Assembly: GCF_934754935.1 (NCBI RefSeq)
Contig: NZ_CAKVJB010000054.1
Location: forward strand, 1-9,146
DNA from: an uncultured Holdemanella sp.
GTDB lineage: Bacteria > Bacillota_I > Bacilli_A > Erysipelotrichales > Erysipelotrichaceae
Reading direction: 5' to 3'
Length of the DNA stretch: 9,146 bases
The notes under the pieces are model-generated. The model ran no database searches and was not told where the DNA came from. It was given only the letters and a program-made list of their open reading frames with translations. Positions 1-4,944 of this stretch are shown here, in pieces (position 1 is the stretch's first letter; each line of letters starts with the position of its first letter). The position numbers and the translations under genes were made by a program.

Positions 1-78
1 TCCCATAAATACAGGAAATTTCAACAATTTATTCAAAAATTCAATTGTAGTTATACATTTTTTACAAAGTTAAGGTTA

Positions 79-236
79 TTATTCTTGCCAATTGATTTTT
101 CGATAATATAAGAAAAATGCAACACTTGATAAAAACCATGTGAATGGATAGATCAAGTATACAAATAGGATGTTATGGAAAAGCATATTTAATATTGTCA
201 ATAATGTAACTCGTACAAAGCACCAACATACAAGCC
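79..236 (-). pseudogene. MATE efflux transporter, 3' remnant (C-terminal ~52 codons)
   Basis: An open frame on the minus strand ends in TAA (79-81) and is too short for an ordinary ORF search. Its translation ends with YLIYPFTWFLSSVAF followed by FLYYRKINWQE, which matches the last transmembrane helix and basic tail of MATE (NorM/DinF-like) multidrug antiporters: a 'YP.TW' turn, a hydrophobic helix, then Tyr-Tyr and charged residues. The upstream part (VRVTLLTILNMLFHNILF) fits the preceding helix. The frame runs back to the right end of the IS element (~237), where it meets an in-frame TGA (247-249) inside the element's hairpin. It has no start codon or ribosome site of its own and is the severed tail of the gene whose head lies at 2924-2680. 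A whole MATE protein is about 450 residues, so around 300 central residues are absent. Positions 1-78 downstream hold only AT-rich sequence with no gene or convincing terminator. Confidence 0.72.
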
Positions 237-436
237 TGACTACTCCTCACCGCAAGCAGTGAGGGTTCTTAACTGACAACATTATGCAGAAATCGTACAT
301 TATTTTCAAACTTTGGATTCCTGTCTTTCTGTTGGAGCAGTGAACTCTACAATCAAGCACTACATTTAGCACATTAACGATTGTTTTCTGTATCTCTACA
401 TGGAAGTATAGTCAATCTCCCAATTTTAACATGTAT
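237..436 (-). ncRNA. Candidate TnpB omega RNA (reRNA) segment at IS right end
   Basis: Characterised IS200/IS605 elements transcribe a guide RNA from the 3' end of tnpB through the right end. Its scaffold finishes at the element boundary and the guide is the adjoining host sequence. Here 200 bp without a gene separate the tnpB stop from the right end and close with the stem CCTCAC/GTGAGG (245-250 with 259-264) followed by GAGTAGTCA on the transcribed strand, the arrangement expected for a scaffold 3' end. The RNA probably begins inside tnpB. The guide would start near 236 on the minus strand with GGCTTGTATGTTGG, which is MATE C-terminal coding sequence. The position and terminal hairpin are visible in the sequence; the function is inferred from the family. 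No separate promoter was identified. Confidence 0.45.
245..264 (-). repeat. IS right-end hairpin
   Basis: A perfect 6-bp stem CCTCAC/GTGAGG closes an 8-base loop containing GCAAGC. Aligning it with the left-end hairpin on the loop core gives a similar run downstream on the plus strand (GCAAGC, then purine-rich, then TTCT/TTTC), so the two ends are related. In this family such subterminal hairpins are the TnpA recognition sites, and cleavage falls a few bases beyond the right hairpin. Confidence 0.65.
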
Positions 437-1996
437 TTAATTTACTCTTATTCCACTGTTCATGACTTTGATCTGATTCATCTGGATATACTCTATTGTT
501 TCATTTTGGTTTTTATACTGTTTCTCAAATTCATGAATGCACTTGTTCTTATCGATTTTGTTTGTATTTAAATCAATGCAGTACAAAAGGAAGGATGAAT
601 ATAGATCTCTTTGTACCATTGTTCCATCTTGAAGTTTATACATCCTTTGTGACAACGACTTCTTGATATATGTATCACTCGTATGATCATACTGGCTTGC
701 CTTATAGTCATTTGGTACTTCAACATAGATCCTGAACTTTCTTTTAGCTTGACTTTGAAAATAGCCTGGACATCTATTTTTTATAGATCTTCCAAATCGT
801 TTCTTTCGCTTTCCAGTTTTAGCACGCTTCTGCAGTTTCTTGGCATTCTTTGGTTCTGTCACAAAAACATCCCCTAAACTTCTTAATTCATTCACATCTT
901 CATTGATAGCTAAATGTCGATTGGTCGCATTGATTCTGCATAGCTCTGTATGTTTCGTTCTCAATTTCTTATAGCGATTCGAGTATGTCCACGTCTTCTT
1001 TCCTTTTTTAATAGTTCCATCCTCATTATAGTTGTCTGGATTCATTGCTCTACGACTTCTGTCCATTGCACGATAGATCCGTCTTTCTTTTCGTTCATTG
1101 ACTTCAATACAACTTCCTCTTTCTGCAAGATTCTTTAAACCAGCTTTGGTTTCTGTTGTATACGCAATTGTCTGTGTTCCAACATCACATCCAACAATAC
1201 CACTTCCTCTACTGTGTTTAAAATTGCCAAAACGATCCTGTTTCGGTTTAGATAAACCTTCGATTGTGATATGTACATAAACTCTTAACTTACCACGAAT
1301 CTTTTTACATACAAGACTCACGTAACAAGGTCTGTATGTTGAAACACAGATATCTGTTTCTTTATATGTATTTGCAGCTATAGAATCCATTAATTCAGCA
1401 TTTTTCAAATAATAAAGTATGGCATCCACTTCCTCTTGTTCATAGCGGTCCTTTATTTTTACGCCAAACTCCATATTCTTGAATTTAAAATTCATTTGTT
1501 TCATTATGATTCCACGATTGATCTGTTTAGCACGAATACACGGAAGATCTCCACGCTTTTTAAAGTGAATCGTTTCTCCATCCAAATAAAGACATTTTTC
1601 GATTCCATGAAATACATCCTCCGCTTTCGTTAGTGCAAATACGGCATCGATTCCATATTTCTTTCCAATGGGAATCATTGAAGTTCTGCAGTAATCCCAT
1701 GTCACATCATACTGTTTCTGCATTTCCTTCATCTGATCACATACATCTTTTAATGCCTTCTTATTATTGGTATCCTTATATTTCTTATAAAGACTTTTTA
1801 GCTTGCGATACCTTTTCGTACGAACAAGCTGATCGTATCTTTTTTTCATGATTCCAGTCAGTTCATTACCGGCCTTACGAATCAAATCGGCATAATGAAA
1901 AATCTGACACTTTTCTACATAAGTCAGATTCGTCTCCAATACTAATACATGTCTATCTGAACATCTACGATAGGCTTTCAATTCGGGTTGTATCAT
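437..1996 (-). CDS. tnpB: TnpB, RNA-guided RuvC-like nuclease of the IS element, zinc-ribbon-less variant
   Basis: 519 residues, longer than the ~400 usual for TnpB. The start is ATG at 1996, not the upstream in-frame Met at 2035, because GAGGAG lies 7 bases before it; this gives a 32-bp overlap with tnpA. Numbered from this start, the RuvC-like core is visible as D271 (GIVGCDVGTQTIAY), E381 (VFVTEPKNAKKL) and D464 (VQRDLYSSFLL), the expected Asp/Glu/Asp triad in order. The N-terminal ~250 residues are Lys/Arg/Tyr-rich, as expected for the RNA- and DNA-binding part. The segment that normally carries two CxxC pairs just before the last Asp reads YDHTSDTYIKK and RMYKLQDGTM, with no cysteine, so the zinc ribbon is lost or replaced. 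A ~55-residue Lys/Asn-rich tail follows the RuvC-III motif. TnpB proteins cut DNA matching the omega RNA guide and help the element to be retained. Activity of this variant is not shown by sequence alone. Confidence 0.88.
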   Translation of the reverse strand: MIQPELKAYRRCSDRHVLVLETNLTYVEKCQIFHYADLIRKAGNELTGIMKKRYDQLVRTKRYRKLKSLYKKYKDTNNKKALKDVCDQMKEMQKQYDVTWDYCRTSMIPIGKKYGIDAVFALTKAEDVFHGIEKCLYLDGETIHFKKRGDLPCIRAKQINRGIIMKQMNFKFKNMEFGVKIKDRYEQEEVDAILYYLKNAELMDSIAANTYKETDICVSTYRPCYVSLVCKKIRGKLRVYVHITIEGLSKPKQDRFGNFKHSRGSGIVGCDVGTQTIAYTTETKAGLKNLAERGSCIEVNERKERRIYRAMDRSRRAMNPDNYNEDGTIKKGKKTWTYSNRYKKLRTKHTELCRINATNRHLAINEDVNELRSLGDVFVTEPKNAKKLQKRAKTGKRKKRFGRSIKNRCPGYFQSQAKRKFRIYVEVPNDYKASQYDHTSDTYIKKSLSQRMYKLQDGTMVQRDLYSSFLLYCIDLNTNKIDKNKCIHEFEKQYKNQNETIEYIQMNQIKVMNSGIRVN

Positions 1997-2393
1997 TTTT
2001 CTGCTCCTCGATATATTTCTTGATTGCAGCTTCACTGATATGCCCTACAGAAGATATAAAATATCCATTTGACCATAATTTTCCACATCTCGCATAGAAT
2101 TTCTTCAATTCCGGATATGCCTTCAACAATTGGATTGCACTCATAGATTTCAATGTTCGAACAACATCACAAGGTGCAACTGTTACAGGACAGTCCACAA
2201 AAATATGTATATAGTCAGGCATGACCTCTAAAGCTTTTATAATATATCCGTACGCATCACAAACTTCAGAAAGGATCTTATTCAAGGTATCATCCATACC
2301 ATCACATCTGAACTTTGGACACCATATAATATGATACTGAACTAAATACTTACAATGAGAAGCACGATGATAATTCTCATTCTTCATGATCAT
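1965..2393 (-). CDS. tnpA: TnpA, IS200/IS605-family Y1 (HUH) transposase
   Basis: 142 residues, about the usual length for this family. TnpA acts as a dimer that cuts and rejoins single-stranded element ends through a 5'-phosphotyrosine link. Typical blocks are present: YLVQYHIIWCPKFR near residues 17-29, KLWSNGYFISSVG at 105-117, and the catalytic helix EAAIKKYIEEQ with Tyr127. The metal-binding HUH motif, expected as His-hydrophobic-His in 'MPDHxHxxV', reads MPDYIHIFV, so the first His is Tyr61 (codon TAT, one transition from CAT) while His63 remains. This may weaken or abolish catalysis. The reading frame is otherwise intact. The start ATG (2393) overlaps the end of the RHH gene by 17 bp with only a weak ribosome site, implying translational coupling; a second Met lies two codons later. 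The gene overlaps tnpB by 32 bp downstream. Confidence 0.9.
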   Translation of the reverse strand: MIMKNENYHRASHCKYLVQYHIIWCPKFRCDGMDDTLNKILSEVCDAYGYIIKALEVMPDYIHIFVDCPVTVAPCDVVRTLKSMSAIQLLKAYPELKKFYARCGKLWSNGYFISSVGHISEAAIKKYIEEQKNDTTRIESLS

Positions 2394-2565
2394 TCACATC
2401 TTTTAACTGATACTTTTCCTGGATACCTCTACGCATCAAATCAAGAAAAGTAATCGTTTTACCTTCTTCAACCGAATAGATTCTGGCAAGGTTTTCCAGT
2501 TCTTTTTTCCATTCACTAGGAATGGCAATATTGATCTGAACATTGTTTGTTCTAGGTCTAGGCAT
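2377..2565 (-). CDS. Small ribbon-helix-helix protein encoded at the head of the IS
   Basis: 62 residues. The pattern fits a CopG/Arc-like ribbon-helix-helix fold: basic N terminus (MPRPRT), a beta strand with alternating residues (VQINIAIP, 9-16), helix A (SEWKKELENLARIYS, 17-31) and helix B (TFLDLMRRGIQEKY, 39-52). Such proteins dimerise and insert the paired strands into the DNA major groove. GGAG lies 8 bases before the ATG, with a good promoter upstream (2595-2623). It is the first gene of a three-gene overlapping set with tnpA and tnpB inside the element ends, so it probably represses the transposition operon or assists TnpA at the ends; that role is inferred. The standard IS605 layout has only tnpA and tnpB. 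I cannot assign it to a named family. Confidence 0.72.
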   Translation of the reverse strand: MPRPRTNNVQINIAIPSEWKKELENLARIYSVEEGKTITFLDLMRRGIQEKYQLKDVNDHEE

Positions 2566-2594
2566 GATATCAACTCCGAACTATTTCTACATAT

Positions 2595-2623
2595 ATTATA
2601 TATTTTTTATACGCATTATACAA
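2595..2623 (-). promoter_or_regulatory. Promoter of the IS operon
   Basis: On the minus strand TTGTAT (2618-2623) and TATAAT (2595-2600) are separated by exactly 17 bp and lie about 30 bp before the RHH start codon, inside the left end of the element. A second TTGTAT overlaps at 2623-2628. Good match to a vegetative sigma promoter. Confidence 0.6.
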
Positions 2624-2629
2624 TACAAA

Positions 2630-2674
2630 AAGTGGCTTTCATCTTTACAGCAAGCTATGGAGTTTTCGCCACTT
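2630..2674 (-). repeat. IS left-end structure: outer stem AAGTGGC/GCCACTT enclosing an imperfect hairpin
   Basis: AAGTGGC (2630-2636) pairs perfectly with GCCACTT (2668-2674). Between them, 2643-2662 forms an imperfect hairpin around CAAG, with two G-T pairs and one mismatch, and its loop region shares GCAAGC with the right-end hairpin. The structure lies just inside the boundary with MATE sequence and immediately upstream of the IS promoter. It is a probable TnpA binding site on single-stranded DNA. Confidence 0.6.
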
Positions 2675-2924
2675 AATTATAGCGTGCAATGACTACACCT
2701 GCGCCAACAGATATTCCGTAAAACAAGCTAGTTAAAAGGAAAATCAATTCACCACAAGAAGTAACGGCAGCAAGGCTTGAACTACCCAAATAGTTTCCTA
2801 CAATCAAGGAATCGGCAGTGTTATATAGTTGTTGAAATAAGTTACCCAGAAACACAGGAAAGGCAAATAAAAGCATTTGTTTCCAAATTGTTCCAGATGT
2901 CATTAACATTTGATTCTTTTTCAT
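2673..2924 (-). pseudogene. MATE efflux transporter, 5' remnant (N-terminal ~80 codons)
   Basis: The first ~82 codons read as a typical MATE antiporter N terminus: a short polar lead, TM1 (WKQMLLFAFPVFLGNLFQQL), the conserved YNTADSLIVGNYLG segment, then TM2 (ELIFLLTSLFYGISVGAGVV) ending at IARY. The frame then meets TAA at the IS left end after one more codon. Met at 2924 is preferred from family N termini; in-frame Met 2930 and GTG 2939 are alternatives, and none has a clear ribosome site. MATE proteins export cationic drugs using Na+ or H+ gradients and have 12 membrane helices, so this two-helix fragment is not functional. Its tail is at 236-79. It lies directly downstream of the AraC gene on the same strand. 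Confidence 0.85.
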
Positions 2925-2950
2925 GTACATATCATACACTATTAGAGAAA

Positions 2951-2974
2951 GAAAAAAAGTCCATTTCTGGACTT
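2951..2974 (-). terminator. Intrinsic terminator of the AraC-type gene
   Basis: AAGTCCA (2957-2963) and TGGACTT (2968-2974) form a 7-bp stem with a 4-base loop; on the minus strand a run of seven T follows. The stem overlaps the AraC stop codon. The MATE start is only ~30 bp further, so expression of MATE probably depended on read-through. Confidence 0.75.
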
Positions 2975-4142
2975 ATTGAGAAATACTCTTGGCATAATCC
3001 GTTGGAGATATACCATATTGTAGCTTAAACTTCCTAGAAAAATAGTGAATAGAAGTAAAGCCTAGAATATCAGATATTTCTGAAATTGTTTGATTATGCT
3101 CATGAATCATGATTTTTGCCTGATTTAATTTCACATTAGAAATGTATTGTTTTGGCGTAATATGAATATTCGATTTAAATAAATTCTGTAAACTTGATCT
3201 TGAAATCGAGAACTTCATGCATAAATCTTCTACTGTAAATTGTTTATACACATTATTGTTTATAAACACCAAAATTTCATTCAACAATGTACTCTCATAG
3301 TGTTCTTGCATAGGATTCGCCGTAACAACATCTGACTCTTCAGCCTCATCATCAAATTGGTATAAAAGAATTAGAATCTGTTTCAAGTATAATAAAACGA
3401 GTTCTGAATTCAAATGCCCATCTGACTGAATGGATTTCATAAATTCAGACAAAACTTGATAAACATCTTTACGCGTATGGAATACACGATTTTTTAAATC
3501 TCCATCCAATTTATTATCCATATCGAAAGTAATTGTTAAATACGAGCATGTACTTTGGCTATCTGTGCTTTGCGTATGAAACTGTCCAGGATAATATAAA
3601 ATCAAATCATATTTTTGAAGTCTATATTTCTGTCCATCTACTGTTGTATCTAATGTACCATGATCAATATATGTCAATTCATAATAATCATGTGTTTCTC
3701 CAGGGAATGTATAATTTGATTTTCGTACTTGATAAAAACATGTGAAAATCTCTTTTAAATTCATTCTTGAAACCAAAGGCTGATATGAATATGGCGTTTC
3801 CATCATCTTCTGATTCATTCCATGACTTGAATAATAAATTTGAAGCACACTCTCTCTTGAAATTGAAACATAATTAAAATAAATATCTGGCTTTAATCGA
3901 ACAACACGGTGAATTACATATTCTTCGAATTTTTTACCATCTTTACTCACAACAAGCATGATAATTCCATTTTTAGTATCCAAATATACTGGATCACTAG
4001 AGTAATAAAAAGAATCAAACGTCTTATTTGTGATTTTAAAATCATTTTCAACATAATCAACCAAATGCCCCGCATTATGATTTACAGAATAGAATACATC
4101 TCCAAATTTTTGAAAAGAATAATTCGTAGTTCTCTTTTGCAT
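2973..4142 (-). CDS. AraC-family transcriptional regulator with cupin sensor region
   Basis: 389 residues. The C-terminal ~95 residues form the two helix-turn-helix DNA-binding unit: first HTH near 303-325 (TVEDLCMKFSISRSSLQNLF), second near 353-376 (ISEISDILGFTSIHYFSRKF), then the family signature YGISPTDY. The middle (about 143-210) resembles an AraC-type cupin ligand-binding domain, with HDYYELTYIDHGT and a PGQFH motif at ~185-189. The first ~130 residues are an extra N-terminal region that I do not recognise; standard two-domain members are ~280-300 residues. AAGGAG stands 6 bases before the ATG. It directly precedes the MATE pump gene, a common regulator-transporter pairing, so it probably activated that pump in response to a small molecule. 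With the pump gene broken, its present target is unknown. Confidence 0.9.
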   Translation of the reverse strand: MQKRTTNYSFQKFGDVFYSVNHNAGHLVDYVENDFKITNKTFDSFYYSSDPVYLDTKNGIIMLVVSKDGKKFEEYVIHRVVRLKPDIYFNYVSISRESVLQIYYSSHGMNQKMMETPYSYQPLVSRMNLKEIFTCFYQVRKSNYTFPGETHDYYELTYIDHGTLDTTVDGQKYRLQKYDLILYYPGQFHTQSTDSQSTCSYLTITFDMDNKLDGDLKNRVFHTRKDVYQVLSEFMKSIQSDGHLNSELVLLYLKQILILLYQFDDEAEESDVVTANPMQEHYESTLLNEILVFINNNVYKQFTVEDLCMKFSISRSSLQNLFKSNIHITPKQYISNVKLNQAKIMIHEHNQTISEISDILGFTSIHYFSRKFKLQYGISPTDYAKSISQ

Positions 4143-4213
4143 ATAAATCTCCTTAGTTTTATGCTCTATTATTTTTGTTCTTTTTAGTTATGAAAGTTTT
4201 TTATCTACTAAAA

Positions 4214-4242
4214 AGTATAAACCTAAATAATTTATTCGTAAA
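4214..4242 (-). promoter_or_regulatory. Promoter of the AraC-type gene
   Basis: Minus-strand TTTACG (4237-4242) and TATACT (4214-4219) are separated by 17 bp, about 70 bp before the start codon. The -10 box matches consensus at five of six bases. Confidence 0.5.
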
Positions 4243-4258
4243 GTATTTTTCTGTAAAC

Positions 4259-4298
4259 AAAAATGCTCTATTTACCATTTAGTACGATAAATAAAGCA
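4259..4298 (-). terminator. Intrinsic terminator of the 93-residue gene
   Basis: TGCTCTATTTA (4264-4274) pairs with TAAATAAAGCA (4288-4298): an 11-bp stem with one G-T pair and a 13-base loop. On the minus strand a run of five T follows. T residues also follow on the plus strand, so it could act in both directions. It lies between the stop of the 93-residue gene and the AraC promoter. Confidence 0.7.
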
Positions 4299-4305
4299 CT
4301 TTTTA

Positions 4306-4587
4306 TCATCTCATTTTTTTGATCGCCGGAACAATTACTTTATTGATTATATCAAAATTTGTCGTTCCTTCATCCGCATAATAGTATTCTTTAAATTCAT
4401 CGAGTGACAATCTCACTATTGTGACCAAAGACATTTCTCGATTATCTCGTTTCCATATTTCATATTCATATACTTCTAAATCTCGTTTATTTAAAACAAC
4501 ATTATATTCTGTACCATTCATACAAAAGCGAAAACAATCTAAGAAAAATACACTCATTTGCGATTCATCTACTGATATGTGTAGCAT
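4306..4587 (-). CDS. Hypothetical protein, 93 residues, unrecognised
   Basis: I do not recognise this protein. It has 93 residues, no signal peptide and no long hydrophobic stretch, and is rich in Asp/Glu, Tyr and Phe, ending with a basic helix-like tail (VIVPAIKKMR). The middle (EYNVVLNKRDLEVYEYEIWKR) has an alternating pattern suggesting beta strands, so a small soluble alpha/beta protein is likely. It is a real gene by context: AGAGGGGG a few bases before the ATG, TATAAT (4610-4615) about 25 bp upstream, and a good terminator just after the stop. It is monocistronic, transcribed away from the TetR gene with a 357-bp divergent spacer, and followed by the AraC gene on the same strand. No function is proposed. 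Confidence 0.65.
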   Translation of the reverse strand: MLHISVDESQMSVFFLDCFRFCMNGTEYNVVLNKRDLEVYEYEIWKRDNREMSLVTIVRLSLDEFKEYYYADEGTTNFDIINKVIVPAIKKMR

Positions 4588-4609
4588 ATTGACCCCCTCT
4601 TACTCATAC

Positions 4610-4638
4610 ATTATATAAGAATAATCTTTATATCTCAT
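4610..4638 (-). promoter_or_regulatory. Promoter of the 93-residue gene
   Basis: TATAAT (4610-4615) on the minus strand lies about 22 bp before the start codon. At 17 bp upstream the -35 region reads ATGAGA, a poor match that coincides with one arm of the inverted repeat at 4633-4662, so the promoter may need, or be blocked by, a DNA-binding protein. Confidence 0.4.
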
Positions 4639-4662
4639 TAATTTATTTGATTTTTAATGAGA
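4633..4662. repeat. 9-bp perfect inverted repeat in the divergent intergenic region
   Basis: TCTCATTAA (4633-4641) and TTAATGAGA (4654-4662) are perfect inverted copies separated by 12 bp. The left arm overlaps the -35 position of the minus-strand gene. No T-run follows either side closely, so an operator is more likely than a terminator. The rest of 4663-4760 holds no gene I can support. Confidence 0.5.
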
Positions 4663-4767
4663 CATAAGATAAAACAATGAAACTTCACATTAATTTAGGA
4701 GGATTTTTGTATTCCGCAAACTTAGATTCTCTTTCTTCCCAAAATTTCACAAAATGTTTTGATTAAA

Positions 4768-4795
4768 TTAACGAATGATAATACTAAAATATAAT
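4768..4795 (+). promoter_or_regulatory. Promoter of the TetR gene and its leader
   Basis: TTAACG (4768-4773), a 16-bp spacer, and a perfect TATAAT (4790-4795). Transcription would start near 4801-4803, giving a leader of about 140 bases before the TetR ATG. Confidence 0.6.
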
Positions 4796-4814
4796 TGTGC
4801 TTACAAGAAGCACA
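4796..4814. promoter_or_regulatory. Candidate TetR operator (7-5-7 palindrome)
   Basis: TGTGCTT ACAAG AAGCACA is a perfect 7-bp inverted repeat with a 5-bp centre, overlapping the expected transcription start and directly after the -10 box. Size and placement fit autorepression by a TetR dimer. I found no second copy before the oleate hydratase gene. The same bases could instead form an RNA hairpin if transcription starts earlier. Confidence 0.4.
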
Positions 4815-4944
4815 TCTACAATATTCAAAGAGCCCTATTACAGCTAGGGCAAGGAAAAATTCTGTTTGTTACAGCCACTCAGAATTTAACATTCATGGTC
4901 TCCTAAGAATTGACGGGAGACCCTTTTTTTATTATTATTTTTGT
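4802..4944 (+). ncRNA. Structured 5' leader of the TetR gene (or independent small RNA)
   Basis: The region holds two perfect stems before a terminator hairpin: GCCCTA/TAGGGC (4832-4837 with 4845-4850, 7-base loop TTACAGC) and AAATTCTG/CAGAATTT (4857-4864 with 4880-4887, 15-base loop containing TTACAGCC). The palindrome just upstream also carries TTACA in its centre. AATTCT of the second stem could pair instead with AGAATT in the terminator loop (4906-4911), giving an alternative fold. It matches no riboswitch class that I can recognise. It could be an attenuator controlling TetR, or a short sRNA ending at the terminator. Stems are seen directly; function is inferred. Confidence 0.4.
4897..4931 (+). 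terminator. Intrinsic terminator in the TetR leader
   Basis: GGTCTCC (4897-4903) pairs with GGAGACC (4916-4922) around a 12-base loop and is followed by seven or more T. It ends only ~15 bases before the TetR ATG, with no gene inside the transcript upstream, so it acts either as an attenuator or as the end of a small RNA. Confidence 0.75.

Larger units (their letters stand above)
237..2680 (-). mobile_element. IS200/IS605-family insertion sequence (RHH-tnpA-tnpB)
   Basis: About 2.4 kb, read right to left: left end near 2674-2680, a small RHH gene, tnpA, tnpB, and a right end near 237. The ends carry related imperfect hairpins (2643-2662 and 245-264) with the shared core GCAAGC, in the same orientation, instead of the terminal inverted repeats of DDE-type insertion sequences. 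That matches the single-strand 'peel and paste' elements. No target duplication is expected in this family. The right boundary is placed after the ...GTAGTCA that follows the right hairpin, because family elements often end in a TCA-like tetranucleotide. The left boundary is placed where MATE homology stops (…VVIARY, ~2680); it could lie a few bases to either side. The element sits inside a MATE gene with a large flanking deletion. Confidence 0.82.

Noticed and set aside
683..1851. Several plus-strand frames of 60-72 codons
   Set aside because: They lie antisense to tnpB, have no ribosome sites and unnatural composition; shadows of the tnpB codon pattern.
1997..2035. tnpB start at 2035
   Set aside because: It has no ribosome site; the Met at 1996 has GAGGAG at ideal distance.
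2684..2694. GTAGTCA present both in the MATE left flank and at the IS right end, as a target duplication
   Set aside because: IS200/IS605 elements make no target duplication, and the left copy lies about 5-10 bp inside MATE coding sequence; probably coincidence, though microhomology in the deletion is possible.
4677..4766. Short plus-strand frame of 29 codons with an internal AGGAGG and TTG start option
   Set aside because: Too short, no ribosome site before its ATG, overlaps the TetR promoter area; no independent support.
4795..4944. N-terminal extension of the TetR frame
   Set aside because: It covers the promoter end, hairpins and terminator, has no Met, and does not resemble TetR sequence.
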